A stretch of 60,521 nucleotides of DNA, from the NCBI GenBank assembly GCA_946616285.1, contig CAMOIT010000002.1:1-60521 (forward strand). Reading direction: 5' to 3'. The notes beneath the pieces are model-generated. The model searched no databases. It was not told the DNA's origin and worked only from the letters and a program-made list of their open reading frames with translations. How positions within the stretch are numbered: the stretch's first letter is position 1; every line of letters starts with the position of its first letter. The stretch is from an uncultured Bacteroidales bacterium. GTDB lineage: Bacteria > Bacteroidota > Bacteroidia > Bacteroidales > UBA932. A program made the position numbers and the translations under genes. Below are positions 42,630 to 50,434 of this stretch, piece by piece.

Positions 42630-44966
42630 ATGAAAAAATTCACAGGCATCCTTTTCCTTGCAGTTCTGGTCTTGACGGGCTGCTCAAGGTTCAGGGAGAT
42701 TGATTCGAAGCTGACCGATCTGGACAGCAGGGTTACCAACCTGGAAAACCAGATGAAGCAGCTTAATCAGGAAGTCAGCCTTATCCAGGAACTTCTTTCC
42801 AACAAGTTCTTCGTTTACGACGTAGTCCCGCAGGATGACCCTTCCGGCTACCGTATTATCCTTGTAGACAAAAACGGCAACCGCAAGGAGTACCTGGTCC
42901 TTAACGGCAAGGACGGCATAGACGGCCAGGACGGCCATGATGGTGAAGACGGTCATGATGGCCAGGACGGTCACGACGGTGTAACGCCCGAGATCGGCAT
43001 CCGACAGGACACAGACGGCAATTACTACTGGACCCTCAACGGTGAGTGGATCCTCGTGGGCGGTGAGAAAATCCGCGCAAACGGTCTCGATGGCAAGGAT
43101 GGTGAAGACGGTGATGACGGTTCGGACGGCGAGGACGGACATGATGGCGCCGATGGTCTTACTCCCACCTTCAAGATAGAGGATGGCAAGTGGTATGTGA
43201 AGCTGGGCGACGGCGATTGGACCTACGTGGGCGATGCCGTTACCGAAACCACCTGCATCATAGCAGACGTTGATGCCAGTGCAGATGATGTCGTAGTGTT
43301 CACTCTTGCCGGCGGAGAGACGATTACCGTTCCCAAGGCCGTTCAGGATGTGAAACTCCAGATCATTGTCGATTCAGGCGCTTTTGCAAAGCTCAGGAGC
43401 GGTGCCACCGCCAGCACTCCTTACGAAGTAAAGGTTCCGACTGGGGTCAATTATACTCTTGATTCGTACGAACCCGAAGGATGGAAGGTGGTTTTCTCCA
43501 CTCCGAAGAACAATAAGGGTACGCTCACTATTACTTCGGCTTCGGCCAAGGGGAAAGTTCTCCTGGTGGCCCTTGGCAGTGACGGAAGCAGTTTCGTGAA
43601 GGTCCTTCACGTTGGTGAGGAAGGTCCTGATGATCCGGAAGAACCGGAAGAGCCCGGAACCCGCACCGACGAGGAAACCGTTGACAGCGCAGGCGGTACT
43701 ATCACCCTTAATCAGGCCGCCACGAATATAAAGGTGACAAGCCAGACCAGCTGGGTTAAAGTGTCCGGAAAGAACCTTGTGATTTCGGAGAATACAAGCT
43801 ATGATTCCCGCACGGCGACAGTTACTTACGATGAAGGGGATGTGAAAGTTACCCTGAATATCACTCAGCTGCAGAAAGACGCAATCGTGCTCATGGCTTC
43901 TTCCATTGACGTTTCGGCCGAAGCTCAGTCCCAGACGGTGGTACTCAGCGCCAACGTGACCGTATCGGCAAAATCGTCAGTGCCCTGGATTACTGTTTCT
44001 CCTGTTACAAAAGGCCTGGAGGAAAAGAGTTTTACATTGGAAGTGACCGCTAACGAAAGCACTTCGGAAAGGAGCGGCAGCGTGGAGTTCTCCTCGGGCG
44101 ATATTAAACAGACCCTTACGGTTAATCAGGCAGAGAAGAGCCCGACCCCGCCTGCACCTGCCGGTTCGGAATATACTCTTGTGACTGATGCTTCGGAACT
44201 TGAGGCGGGGGACCAGATCATTATCGTGAACGTGGAGGCATCCATGGCAATAAGCACAAGCCAGAATAATAATAACAGGGGAGCCACGTCGGTAACCATC
44301 TCCGATGACGTCATTTATGCCGACGAGCTGTCGGGTGACGTCCAGATTATCACCCTGGAAGGCGAAGAAGATGCCTGGAATCTGTCTGTTGACGATGGTT
44401 ATCTTGCAAATGCGAGTGGTGATAAGAACAAGCTTCTTACAGTTAAATCAGTCACCAGCAACGCTACCTGGACAATTTCGGTGAATGGCAGCGGTGATGC
44501 CGCAATAACTGCCGGAGCCGGTGCCCGCAATGTTCTTCGTTACAATCCCAATAACGGCAGCCCTGTTTTCGCCTGCTATGCTTCCGGCCAGAAGCCCGTC
44601 GCAATCTTCCGCCTTTCTGGCAGCAGCACCCCGGCCGAGCCTGTAACCCAATACGAAACGCCAGGTTTCTATCTTTCGACAACGAATACCCGTACTTACG
44701 AGGCCGGTAAGAATCAGTACATCCGAGAATACAACGGTAATGCACTTACTTTTGCAATCGTGAACCCTTCGGCCAAAGAGCAGGTGGAAATCACCGGATA
44801 TACCAGCGACATGACTGTCGGGTCGGCCGCAACAATACAGGTAGATTGGAAGAAGAACAGCGTTTCCACCCTTTCCAAGAGCTATTCAATGTCAGTCCTC
44901 AAGGACGAAGGCGGAAAAGTCTGGATAGGGGATGACAAGGGACGCGGTGTAATTATAAGGAAGTAA
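42630..44966 (+). CDS. DUF4988 lipoprotein with collagen-like G-x-D repeats and BACON domains
   Basis: 778 residues from the ATG at 42630 (the longer frame would read through the promoter). Lipobox Cys18 ('LTGC'). Coiled coil about 20-60 ('LTDLDSRVTNLENQMKQL'), then a strand region and two blocks of about eight Gly-x-Asp triplets (about 92-118 and 150-177), each followed by 'TPEIGI' or 'TPTFKI' and a 'YYWTLNGEW'/'WYVKLGDGDW' turn. Two BACON-type domains follow (about 350-430 and 435-510), then an unrecognised C-terminal half. The coiled coil and triplets suggest a trimeric stalk on the cell surface; that is inference. Confidence 0.78.
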   Translation: MKKFTGILFLAVLVLTGCSRFREIDSKLTDLDSRVTNLENQMKQLNQEVSLIQELLSNKFFVYDVVPQDDPSGYRIILVDKNGNRKEYLVLNGKDGIDGQDGHDGEDGHDGQDGHDGVTPEIGIRQDTDGNYYWTLNGEWILVGGEKIRANGLDGKDGEDGDDGSDGEDGHDGADGLTPTFKIEDGKWYVKLGDGDWTYVGDAVTETTCIIADVDASADDVVVFTLAGGETITVPKAVQDVKLQIIVDSGAFAKLRSGATASTPYEVKVPTGVNYTLDSYEPEGWKVVFSTPKNNKGTLTITSASAKGKVLLVALGSDGSSFVKVLHVGEEGPDDPEEPEEPGTRTDEETVDSAGGTITLNQAATNIKVTSQTSWVKVSGKNLVISENTSYDSRTATVTYDEGDVKVTLNITQLQKDAIVLMASSIDVSAEAQSQTVVLSANVTVSAKSSVPWITVSPVTKGLEEKSFTLEVTANESTSERSGSVEFSSGDIKQTLTVNQAEKSPTPPAPAGSEYTLVTDASELEAGDQIIIVNVEASMAISTSQNNNNRGATSVTISDDVIYADELSGDVQIITLEGEEDAWNLSVDDGYLANASGDKNKLLTVKSVTSNATWTISVNGSGDAAITAGAGARNVLRYNPNNGSPVFACYASGQKPVAIFRLSGSSTPAEPVTQYETPGFYLSTTNTRTYEAGKNQYIREYNGNALTFAIVNPSAKEQVEITGYTSDMTVGSAATIQVDWKKNSVSTLSKSYSMSVLKDEGGKVWIGDDKGRGVIIRK

Positions 44967-46769
44967 ATGATTATGAAAAAGATATTTGGTATAATCATTA
45001 TGGCCGTCATGGCCGTTTCCCTCCAGGCAAGGCCTGCATACCCCGGCATGGTCAAGCTTACCCAGCCCGACGGAAGCACCATAATGGTCCGCATCCACGG
45101 AGACGAATGGGGCCACTGGATGACAGATGCCTCCGGCAAAGTTATCGAGATGGGGGAGGACGGCTTCTATCGTGAGGCCGTGGGCGTAACTCCCGAATCT
45201 GTCGCTGCCGTTGCCCGTATCCGTCGCCAGGCAATGATTCAAAGGCGTAACAAGATGGCGGCCGCAAAGGCTTCCAGCCACGTGGCTGTGGGCCAGAAGC
45301 ACTTCCTTGTAATCCTTTGCGCCTTCCAGGACAAGGATTTCAAGACGGCTAACGTAAATGCGGCTGTCACCTCTATGCTCAATGACAAAGGTTACAGCGG
45401 CAACGGGGCAACAGGATCGGCGCGTGATTTCTATTATGCCAGTTCCAACGGCTACTTCGAGCCCATTTTCGATGTCTATGGCCCCGTCACCCTGGATAAC
45501 AATATGAGCTATTACGGCAAGAACATCAATGGCGTTCAGGGCTATGACCAACACGCGGAAGAAGCTGTTTTGGAGGGCTGCGAAAAGCTCGATAATCAGA
45601 TAGATTTTTCCCAGTACGACAGCGATAATGACGGCTACGTGGACATGGTGTTCATGATTTATGCCGGCTACGGCGAGGCCGACGGCGGCGGTTCAAACAC
45701 CATCTGGCCCCACCAGTACTACGTTGAGGGTACTTTTGACGATGTGAATCTGTATAAGTATGCCTGTTCCAACGAGCTTGCCAATCAGGGCGACCTTGCC
45801 GACAAGCTGGACGGCATCGGTGCCGTATGTCACGAGTTCGGCCATGCGATGGGCCTTCCGGACTTCTACGACACTGACTATGACACCAACAGCTACACAG
45901 GCGGCCTCTATGACTTCTCCACCATGTGCGACGGTGCCTACAACAACTCCAGCCGCACTCCGCCTTACTTCAACACCGAGGAGCGTATCCTCCTGGGTTG
46001 GGTTAACGAATCCGATGCATATCAGGAGTTCACAACATCCGGTTCCGTGACCATTCCCGCCTACAGGCCCGATCAGGGACAGACTGTTGCCTACAAGACT
46101 CCTACCGATCAGAACGGCGAGTATTTCGTTTATGAGTGCCGCGGTTCCCAGGGCTGGGATTCAGGTATCGACGGTCACGGCCTTGTGGTGTACCATGTAG
46201 ACAAATCTTCACGCAAGGTAAAAATCATTGACGCCTATGGATCAAACACCTCGGTTAAAGCGTCAGAGCTTTGGTCCAACTGGGAAGAAACCAATTCCAT
46301 CAACGAGAACGGCAAGCATCCCTGCTTTTATGTTATCCCTTCAGACGAACAGGATAATCTTGACTACGAATACAGCAGCGCCAGCATGGTGTTCCCCGGC
46401 AGCCAGAGCGTGACAACATATACTGCCAAGAGCTGGAACGGAGTGGAATCGGATTATGTCCTCAGCAATATTGCTTATTCTTCTCAGAAGTCCACTTTCA
46501 ACGTGACTGTTCCCGTTATCCCTTCGGCCATTGACTATCCTGTTATTGCCAATCCCGGAAACGGAGTGTACAGTGCAGGAAGCAGCTTTACCTTCGCCCT
46601 TGAAGAGAGCACCACAAGGCCTTACAGCTCAGTGGAATGGTACTTCGACGGCAGCAAGAAAACTTCGGCTTCCGTGACTCTCACCGCCGGTTCCCATACG
46701 GTCGAAGCTGCAGTAAAACTTGAAAATGGCCGCACGACAAAGGTGACTCTGGAGATAACTGTGCAGTAA
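44967..46769 (+). CDS. M6 family secreted metalloprotease
   Basis: 600 residues starting directly at the base after the previous stop (an ATG two codons later is also possible). Signal peptide about 1-23. The M6 (immune inhibitor A-like) domain contains the zinc motif 'VCHEFGHAMGLPDFYD' with HEFGH at 289-293, preceded by 'YDSDNDGYVDMVFMIYAGYGEA' (calcium-binding-like). 'FVYECRGSQGWDSGIDGHGLVVYHVD' lies downstream as two conserved strands. The last 80 residues look like an Ig-like domain. No recognisable type IX secretion tail. Translationally coupled to the collagen-like lipoprotein. Confidence 0.87.
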   Translation: MIMKKIFGIIIMAVMAVSLQARPAYPGMVKLTQPDGSTIMVRIHGDEWGHWMTDASGKVIEMGEDGFYREAVGVTPESVAAVARIRRQAMIQRRNKMAAAKASSHVAVGQKHFLVILCAFQDKDFKTANVNAAVTSMLNDKGYSGNGATGSARDFYYASSNGYFEPIFDVYGPVTLDNNMSYYGKNINGVQGYDQHAEEAVLEGCEKLDNQIDFSQYDSDNDGYVDMVFMIYAGYGEADGGGSNTIWPHQYYVEGTFDDVNLYKYACSNELANQGDLADKLDGIGAVCHEFGHAMGLPDFYDTDYDTNSYTGGLYDFSTMCDGAYNNSSRTPPYFNTEERILLGWVNESDAYQEFTTSGSVTIPAYRPDQGQTVAYKTPTDQNGEYFVYECRGSQGWDSGIDGHGLVVYHVDKSSRKVKIIDAYGSNTSVKASELWSNWEETNSINENGKHPCFYVIPSDEQDNLDYEYSSASMVFPGSQSVTTYTAKSWNGVESDYVLSNIAYSSQKSTFNVTVPVIPSAIDYPVIANPGNGVYSAGSSFTFALEESTTRPYSSVEWYFDGSKKTSASVTLTAGSHTVEAAVKLENGRTTKVTLEITVQ

Positions 46770-46804
46770 TTTTTACGGGTATTGCAAAGATTCTCCAAAA
46801 AAAT

Positions 46805-46835
46805 TTTGGAAGCTGAAAAAAAATTTCTACCTTTG
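46805..46835 (+). promoter_or_regulatory. Consensus promoter for tRNA-Glu and rpsT
   Basis: TTTG at 46805-46808, exactly 19 bases, TACCTTTG at 46828-46835: the best match to the Bacteroidetes consensus in the window. Confidence 0.8.
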
Positions 46836-46848
46836 CAATCCCAAGTTT

Positions 46849-46923
46849 GGTGGGTTCGTATAACGGTTAGTACTCGGGATTTTCATTCCCGCAATAGGAG
46901 TTCGATTCTCCTACCCACTACCA
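46849..46923 (+). tRNA. tRNA-Glu, anticodon UUC
   Basis: 75 bases including an encoded CCA. Acceptor GGTGGGT pairs with ACCCACT (one G-T), anticodon stem CGGGA/TCCCG with loop TTTTCAT, T arm AGGAG-TTCGATT-CTCCT. It lies 20 bases ahead of rpsT and is probably co-transcribed with it. Confidence 0.95.
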
Positions 46924-46942
46924 AATATAAAAAAGTAAAATA

Positions 46943-47197
46943 ATGGCAAACACTAAATCAGCCGCACGTGCCGCCCGTCAGAGCGAGCGTCACCGCCTGC
47001 ATAACAAGTATTATGCAAAAACTACGAGGAACGCCATCCGCGACCTCCGCAACACAACCGACAAGGCAGCAGCCCAGGAAAATGCTCCCAAAGTCTACGC
47101 AATGATAGACAAGCTCGCAAAAATCGGTGTCATTCACAAAAACAAGGCAGCCAACCTTAAAAGTGGCCTCCAGGTATACATTAACAAGCTCGCTTAA
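46943..47197 (+). CDS. rpsT: 30S ribosomal protein S20
   Basis: 84 residues, basic and helical: '[24 protein letters not shown]' opening as in the family, '[10 protein letters not shown]', '[25 protein letters not shown]' end region with the conserved 'HKNKAA'. Binds 16S rRNA early in small-subunit assembly. The terminator overlaps its stop codon. Confidence 0.95.
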   Translation: MANTKSAARAARQSERHRLHNKYYAKTTRNAIRDLRNTTDKAAAQENAPKVYAMIDKLAKIGVIHKNKAANLKSGLQVYINKLA

Positions 47198-47210
47198 GAG
47201 CTTGTTTTTA
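47184..47210 (+). terminator. Terminator overlapping the rpsT stop
   Basis: ACAAGCTC (47184-47191) pairs with GAGCTTGT (47198-47205), loop GCTTAA containing the TAA stop, followed by TTTTTA. Compact and convincing, though tRNA-Pro follows closely. Confidence 0.65.
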
Positions 47211-47217
47211 TAAGGAG

Positions 47218-47290
47218 CGGGATGTAGCGCAGTTGGTAGCGCACTACGTTCGGGACGTAGGGGTCGCTCGTTCGAGTCGAGTCATCCCGA
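47218..47290 (+). tRNA. tRNA-Pro, anticodon CGG
   Basis: 73 bases without encoded CCA. Acceptor CGGGATG/CATCCCG, discriminator A; anticodon stem CTACG/CGTAG with loop TTCGGGA; D arm GCGC..GCGC and T loop TTCGAGT. Confidence 0.94.
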
Positions 47291-47291
47291 C

Positions 47292-47331
47292 ACACAAAAA
47301 AGCAGGTCGTTCAGGCCTGCTTCTTTTGTGT
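47292..47331. terminator. Bidirectional terminator between tRNA-Pro and the convergent gene
   Basis: AAGCAGG (47300-47306) pairs with CCTGCTT (47316-47322), with A-rich and T-rich arms extending the stem (CACACAAAA / TTTTGTG). It can serve tRNA-Pro on the plus strand and the basic secreted protein on the minus strand. Confidence 0.75.
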
Positions 47332-47344
47332 TGTATGATTCGCG

Positions 47345-47983
47345 TTATCTCAGCTCGTTGCCGTACTGGTCATAGTAGAAGTTTATGCCGGCGCGTTGGC
47401 AGTGGAAGATGCCGTCGGGCATAAGTTCTATGAAGTCTCCCCAGACGTTGCCCAGGCGGACGCCGTACTCGGTGAGGACATACCAGAAGTCACCGTTGCG
47501 GGTCAGGTATTGGCCGGTGGGCAGAAGGATTACTTCGTCTGCCCAGACCAGACGGTCGCCGAGACGGGTTATGATGTGTATCCTGCCCATCTTGACCCGT
47601 ACGTGGCATCCGTTCCAAAGTTCCTGACGGTCCTCTGTGCAGTAGACCTCGCGGCTGCGGCTGCGGTAGCTGTTTCCCGAGCCCGAGCCATGCCTGTCCA
47701 CATGTCCGTGACTGTCTCCCCGTCCGTGAGACATGTTCTGGTTGCGATGTCTGTTGTTTCCTTGACCGTGATTATTCCGTTGGCGGCGCATGACATCGTG
47801 AATGTTTCTGTCCTTGTGCTGTTTCCGCTTATCTTGGAGGCCCCGTTCGCCCTTGCGCCCGTGCTGGTCTCTCTGCTCGAACCTGTGCTGGTTTTCGCGG
47901 CCATTCTGATGTTGCCGGTTCTGCCCTGATGCACCTATGACCATCAGCAGCATTGAAAGAAGTATAAGTATTGCTCTTTTCAT
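47345..47983 (-). CDS. Secreted basic low-complexity protein of unknown function
   Basis: 212 residues from the ATG at 47983, which is preceded by AGGAGG 10 bases upstream, an unusually strong Shine-Dalgarno for this phylum; this decides the start over a frame beginning at 48016. Signal peptide about 1-20 ('ILILLSMLLMVIGASGQ'). Residues 20-110 are rich in His, Arg, Asn, Gln and Gly. A folded end (115-212) has regular strands ('RVKMGRIHIITRLGDRLVW', 'GVRLGNVWGDFIELMPDG') like a small all-beta domain. No known family recognised. The basic part could bind nucleic acid, LPS or metal; not shown. Confidence 0.65.
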   Translation of the reverse strand: MKRAILILLSMLLMVIGASGQNRQHQNGRENQHRFEQRDQHGRKGERGLQDKRKQHKDRNIHDVMRRQRNNHGQGNNRHRNQNMSHGRGDSHGHVDRHGSGSGNSYRSRSREVYCTEDRQELWNGCHVRVKMGRIHIITRLGDRLVWADEVILLPTGQYLTRNGDFWYVLTEYGVRLGNVWGDFIELMPDGIFHCQRAGINFYYDQYGNELR

Positions 47984-48033
47984 GGGATAATCCTCCTTTT
48001 CTCTCGTCAAAAACAATTATCGGGCCATTCAGA

Positions 48034-49275
48034 TCACTTCCCGCTGTAGCGGCCGGCAAACAGGACGGCGCCGGAGCTGGCTTCGGCAATCAAATATAGG
48101 AAGGGATGGTCGGCGTGGAAGACTACGGGCTTCTCAGGGGCGACGGCGGTGGCTTTTTCCATGCCGGCGCTGGAAACCACTGCTGCTTCCGAACCTTCTT
48201 CGTCTACTTTGATTACTGCATTCTGCTGGACAAAGCTCAGGCGGAGGGCAAAGTCCGACATGGCCTTGAAGTCGGCCTTTTCTGAGTCGAAGGCACTGGG
48301 CATGCCCATGGCGGACAGTATTTCTTTCAACTGAATCTGGAACTTGTTCTCGAACTTGGGAAGCCAAAGGTCCACGCTGTAACTGCGCAGGTTATTGCGG
48401 ACTTCGTTCCAGTCGGACTTTTTCAGGGAGGCGGTTACATCGGCCAGATTGTATTTCCCGCGTGGCAGAAACACGTACATGGCGAAGGCACCGTTGCCGT
48501 AAGGCAGCCGCACAGCCTGGTAGATGTCGTTTTCGGCATAGCCGTGGCTTTTGTTCTGCTTCATCATGGGCACTTTGACTTTGGTGCCCGATTCGTCTGT
48601 GAACGCTTCGTTTGCGGTGGAGGTCTTCTGGAACTTTTCCTTCCATTGGCTCTTGAAATACATGGCGTTCAGAAGATAAGCCAGCATTTCCGGATTGACT
48701 TCGTCCAGGATTTTCGGGATAAGGCCATTGGTATGCTTCTCGCACCAGCCGTTGATGGCCCTGAGCGAGCTGGCTTCGTCCGTAAAGTCAAGATTGGAGA
48801 CCTGCGCCTGGAAATACTGTCCTACAGCACTCTTATAGGCGTCCTTCAGCGGCCAGCCGTCATCCACAAAAATGGCGTTGGCTATGCTCAGGGTGGTCAT
48901 TTTATCCAGCGCAGGAAGCTGTTGCAGCATGGACAGGCAGTACTCGTTCACAGCCTGAACCTCACCGGCGCCGTAGCCAAGGACATTGGCAATCTCGTCG
49001 GCCGTTTGCCCCTGCGCTCCGTCCAGGATCATCCCCAGGAGGAACTGCATGCTGAGCGGCGAAATGATGTAGTCGCCGGGAGCCTCCGCGTTGATACGGT
49101 CGATATAGTCGAAGGAGAAGGCGCCTCCCTTCTGGACAAATTCGGCCGATTTGGTTGTCAGGTCCAGTGACTTGTATGGATTGTCCTGGGTATTATTGTC
49201 CTGGGTTTTATTGCAGGAAAACATGGCTCCCAGGGCTGCCAGCAGCAGGGTAATCTTTTGCATAGTGCGTTGCAT
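48034..49275 (-). CDS. Serpin lipoprotein (serine protease inhibitor)
   Basis: 413 residues (410 if the second ATG at 49266 is used). A lipoprotein-type signal ends near 'MFSC'. The serpin fold is clear: 'YIISPLSMQFLLGMILDGAQGQTADEI' region, 'LSIANAIFVDDGWPL', 'LLNAMYFKSQWKEKF', 'VDLWLPKFENKF', and the closing 'HADHPFLYLIAEASSGAVLFAGRY'. The reactive-loop hinge 'DEEGSEAAVVSSAGMEK' keeps the small residues needed for inhibitory insertion (P15 Gly, P14 Ser, P12-P9 Ala/Val). P1 falls near the Met-Glu-Lys-Ala stretch. Likely a surface-tethered inhibitor of host or own proteases. Unpaired with any protease next door. Confidence 0.88.
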   Translation of the reverse strand: MQRTMQKITLLLAALGAMFSCNKTQDNNTQDNPYKSLDLTTKSAEFVQKGGAFSFDYIDRINAEAPGDYIISPLSMQFLLGMILDGAQGQTADEIANVLGYGAGEVQAVNEYCLSMLQQLPALDKMTTLSIANAIFVDDGWPLKDAYKSAVGQYFQAQVSNLDFTDEASSLRAINGWCEKHTNGLIPKILDEVNPEMLAYLLNAMYFKSQWKEKFQKTSTANEAFTDESGTKVKVPMMKQNKSHGYAENDIYQAVRLPYGNGAFAMYVFLPRGKYNLADVTASLKKSDWNEVRNNLRSYSVDLWLPKFENKFQIQLKEILSAMGMPSAFDSEKADFKAMSDFALRLSFVQQNAVIKVDEEGSEAAVVSSAGMEKATAVAPEKPVVFHADHPFLYLIAEASSGAVLFAGRYSGK

Positions 49276-49315
49276 TTATACTTACAGATGCATTAGATGC
49301 GGTTTTTGTTGCGCC

Positions 49316-49642
49316 CTATAGTGCCGCACTGGCAGGCTTACCTTTAACAAGGGCGTAGACCAGCCACACTGCCGTGATGACAAGGGAGATGGGAACGCCT
49401 ACGGTGAGCATTTCATGAAGCATCATGGATGCGCCGCCTTCGGCCGAAAGGGCCGTGAAGAAGGGGAAGCGCCAGGTTAGTTCGCCATTGATGACATGGT
49501 CCACAATCAGCATGATAGTGCCGCCCCATAGCATCTTCTCTAGTGCGGGAAGATGATGGGCAAGGAGGGAGTTGCCAGTAGATTTTGCACGTAGGGCGCT
49601 TGTGGCAATCGCCTGTACAAGGGGGACTACAAAACAAGCCAT
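49316..49642 (-). CDS. Small membrane protein of unknown function
   Basis: 108 residues. Hydrophobic segments at about 2-18, 38-52 and 82-100 suggest two or three membrane helices. 'KMLWGGTIMLIVDHVINGEL' and 'MMLHEMLTVGVPISLVITAVWL' look conserved in style but I know no function for the family. Four bases after the HdeD-like gene and 40 before the serpin gene, so the three may form one transcript. Confidence 0.65.
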   Translation of the reverse strand: MACFVVPLVQAIATSALRAKSTGNSLLAHHLPALEKMLWGGTIMLIVDHVINGELTWRFPFFTALSAEGGASMMLHEMLTVGVPISLVITAVWLVYALVKGKPASAAL

Positions 49643-49646
49643 AGTT

Positions 49647-50219
49647 CTACTGCTCGTCTGCGTTAATCATTCGGCCGAATTCGTTTACCTTCTTCTCAAA
49701 GCGGTTGATGCCGCACAGGGCAATCAGATAGCCAGCGCCCGTCAGGATGATGGCTATGCCGATAAGAAGGGACAGGGTTGCGGCGGAGACATCCGGATTG
49801 CGGAGACCGAGAATGCCCAGGACAATGCCGGCGATACCGAGAAGAGTGATTGCCCACCAGGGCCGGAATCCTGCATTCCTGTAGTCAAAGCTCTGGACGG
49901 TGAGTATCACGCTCTCCACAAGCACCCAGACGACAAAGATTACGGGCAGGGAGAATGCCACGAAAATATTGTTGGCCAGGAAGATGATACCAACTATTAT
50001 CTGCAGTATGGCGCTGAGCATGCGGGAGCCGCTGTTGGGAAGAAAAGCCTGAGTCTTGAAGGTGAACATAAGCTTCGACACACCTGCAAGCAGGGTGAAG
50101 AAACCAATGATCCATGCTGTGGCAAAAAGCGTTGCCGCAGGCCTGCAAATGCACATAACGCCAAGGGCGATCAGAAGGATCCCGGACAGGGCGAGCCAGA
50201 TTTTGGAACTAGTTTTCAT
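49647..50219 (-). CDS. HdeD/DUF308 family membrane protein
   Basis: 190 residues with six predicted membrane helices in pairs ('LALSGILLIALGVMCICRP', 'ATAWIIGFFTLLAGVSKL', 'AILQIIVGIIFLANNIFVAF', 'FVVWVLVESVIL', 'ITLLGIAGIVLGILGL', 'LSLLIGIAIILTGAGYLI'). This is the HdeD-like DUF308 repeat family, associated with acid or general stress in E. coli; the role here is unknown. First gene of a possible minus-strand operon with the small membrane protein and the serpin. Confidence 0.82.
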   Translation of the reverse strand: MKTSSKIWLALSGILLIALGVMCICRPAATLFATAWIIGFFTLLAGVSKLMFTFKTQAFLPNSGSRMLSAILQIIVGIIFLANNIFVAFSLPVIFVVWVLVESVILTVQSFDYRNAGFRPWWAITLLGIAGIVLGILGLRNPDVSAATLSLLIGIAIILTGAGYLIALCGINRFEKKVNEFGRMINADEQ

Positions 50220-50250
50220 GGTTAAAGAATGTCTTATTTTTCAGTAATTA

Positions 50251-50282
50251 CAAATATACGAAAAAATTTTAGTGGACAGCAA
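50251..50282 (-). promoter_or_regulatory. Promoter of the HdeD-like gene
   Basis: On the minus strand: TTG (50280-50282), 21-base spacer, TATATTTG (50251-50258). The leader is about 27 bases. Confidence 0.55.
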
Positions 50283-50332
50283 TGAATTTTTAATTCAAAC
50301 TTTTCCACAAAAATCAACGCGCCCTGGCCTGG

Positions 50333-50414
50333 TCCACGAAAAAGGTCTTGCGTGGGGAGAGTATTGGGCAGTATGAATTATAAATTTTGGGCCGCACCCT
50401 TTTCTTTTCGTGGA
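50333..50414. repeat. Inverted repeat ahead of the membrane AraC gene
   Basis: TCCACGAAAA (50333-50342) and TTTTCGTGGA (50405-50414) are exact inverses, 62 bases apart. The right arm lies just before the -7 element of the regulator gene, so it could be an autoregulatory site. The stretch 50283-50422 holds no gene. Confidence 0.35.
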
Positions 50415-50422
50415 TAAATCTG

Positions 50423-50430
50423 TAATTTTG
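50423..50430 (+). promoter_or_regulatory. -7 element abutting the AraC-type regulator start
   Basis: TAATTTTG ends 4 bases before the GTG at 50435; if used, the transcript starts at or next to the first codon. Confidence 0.45.
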
Positions 50431-50434
50431 TTCT

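Noticed and set aside
42900..43160. Tandem DNA repeats in the DUF4988 gene as a possible minisatellite or CRISPR-like array.
   Set aside because: The periodicity is 9 bases per Gly-x-Asp unit with codon variation; it is a protein repeat (collagen-like).
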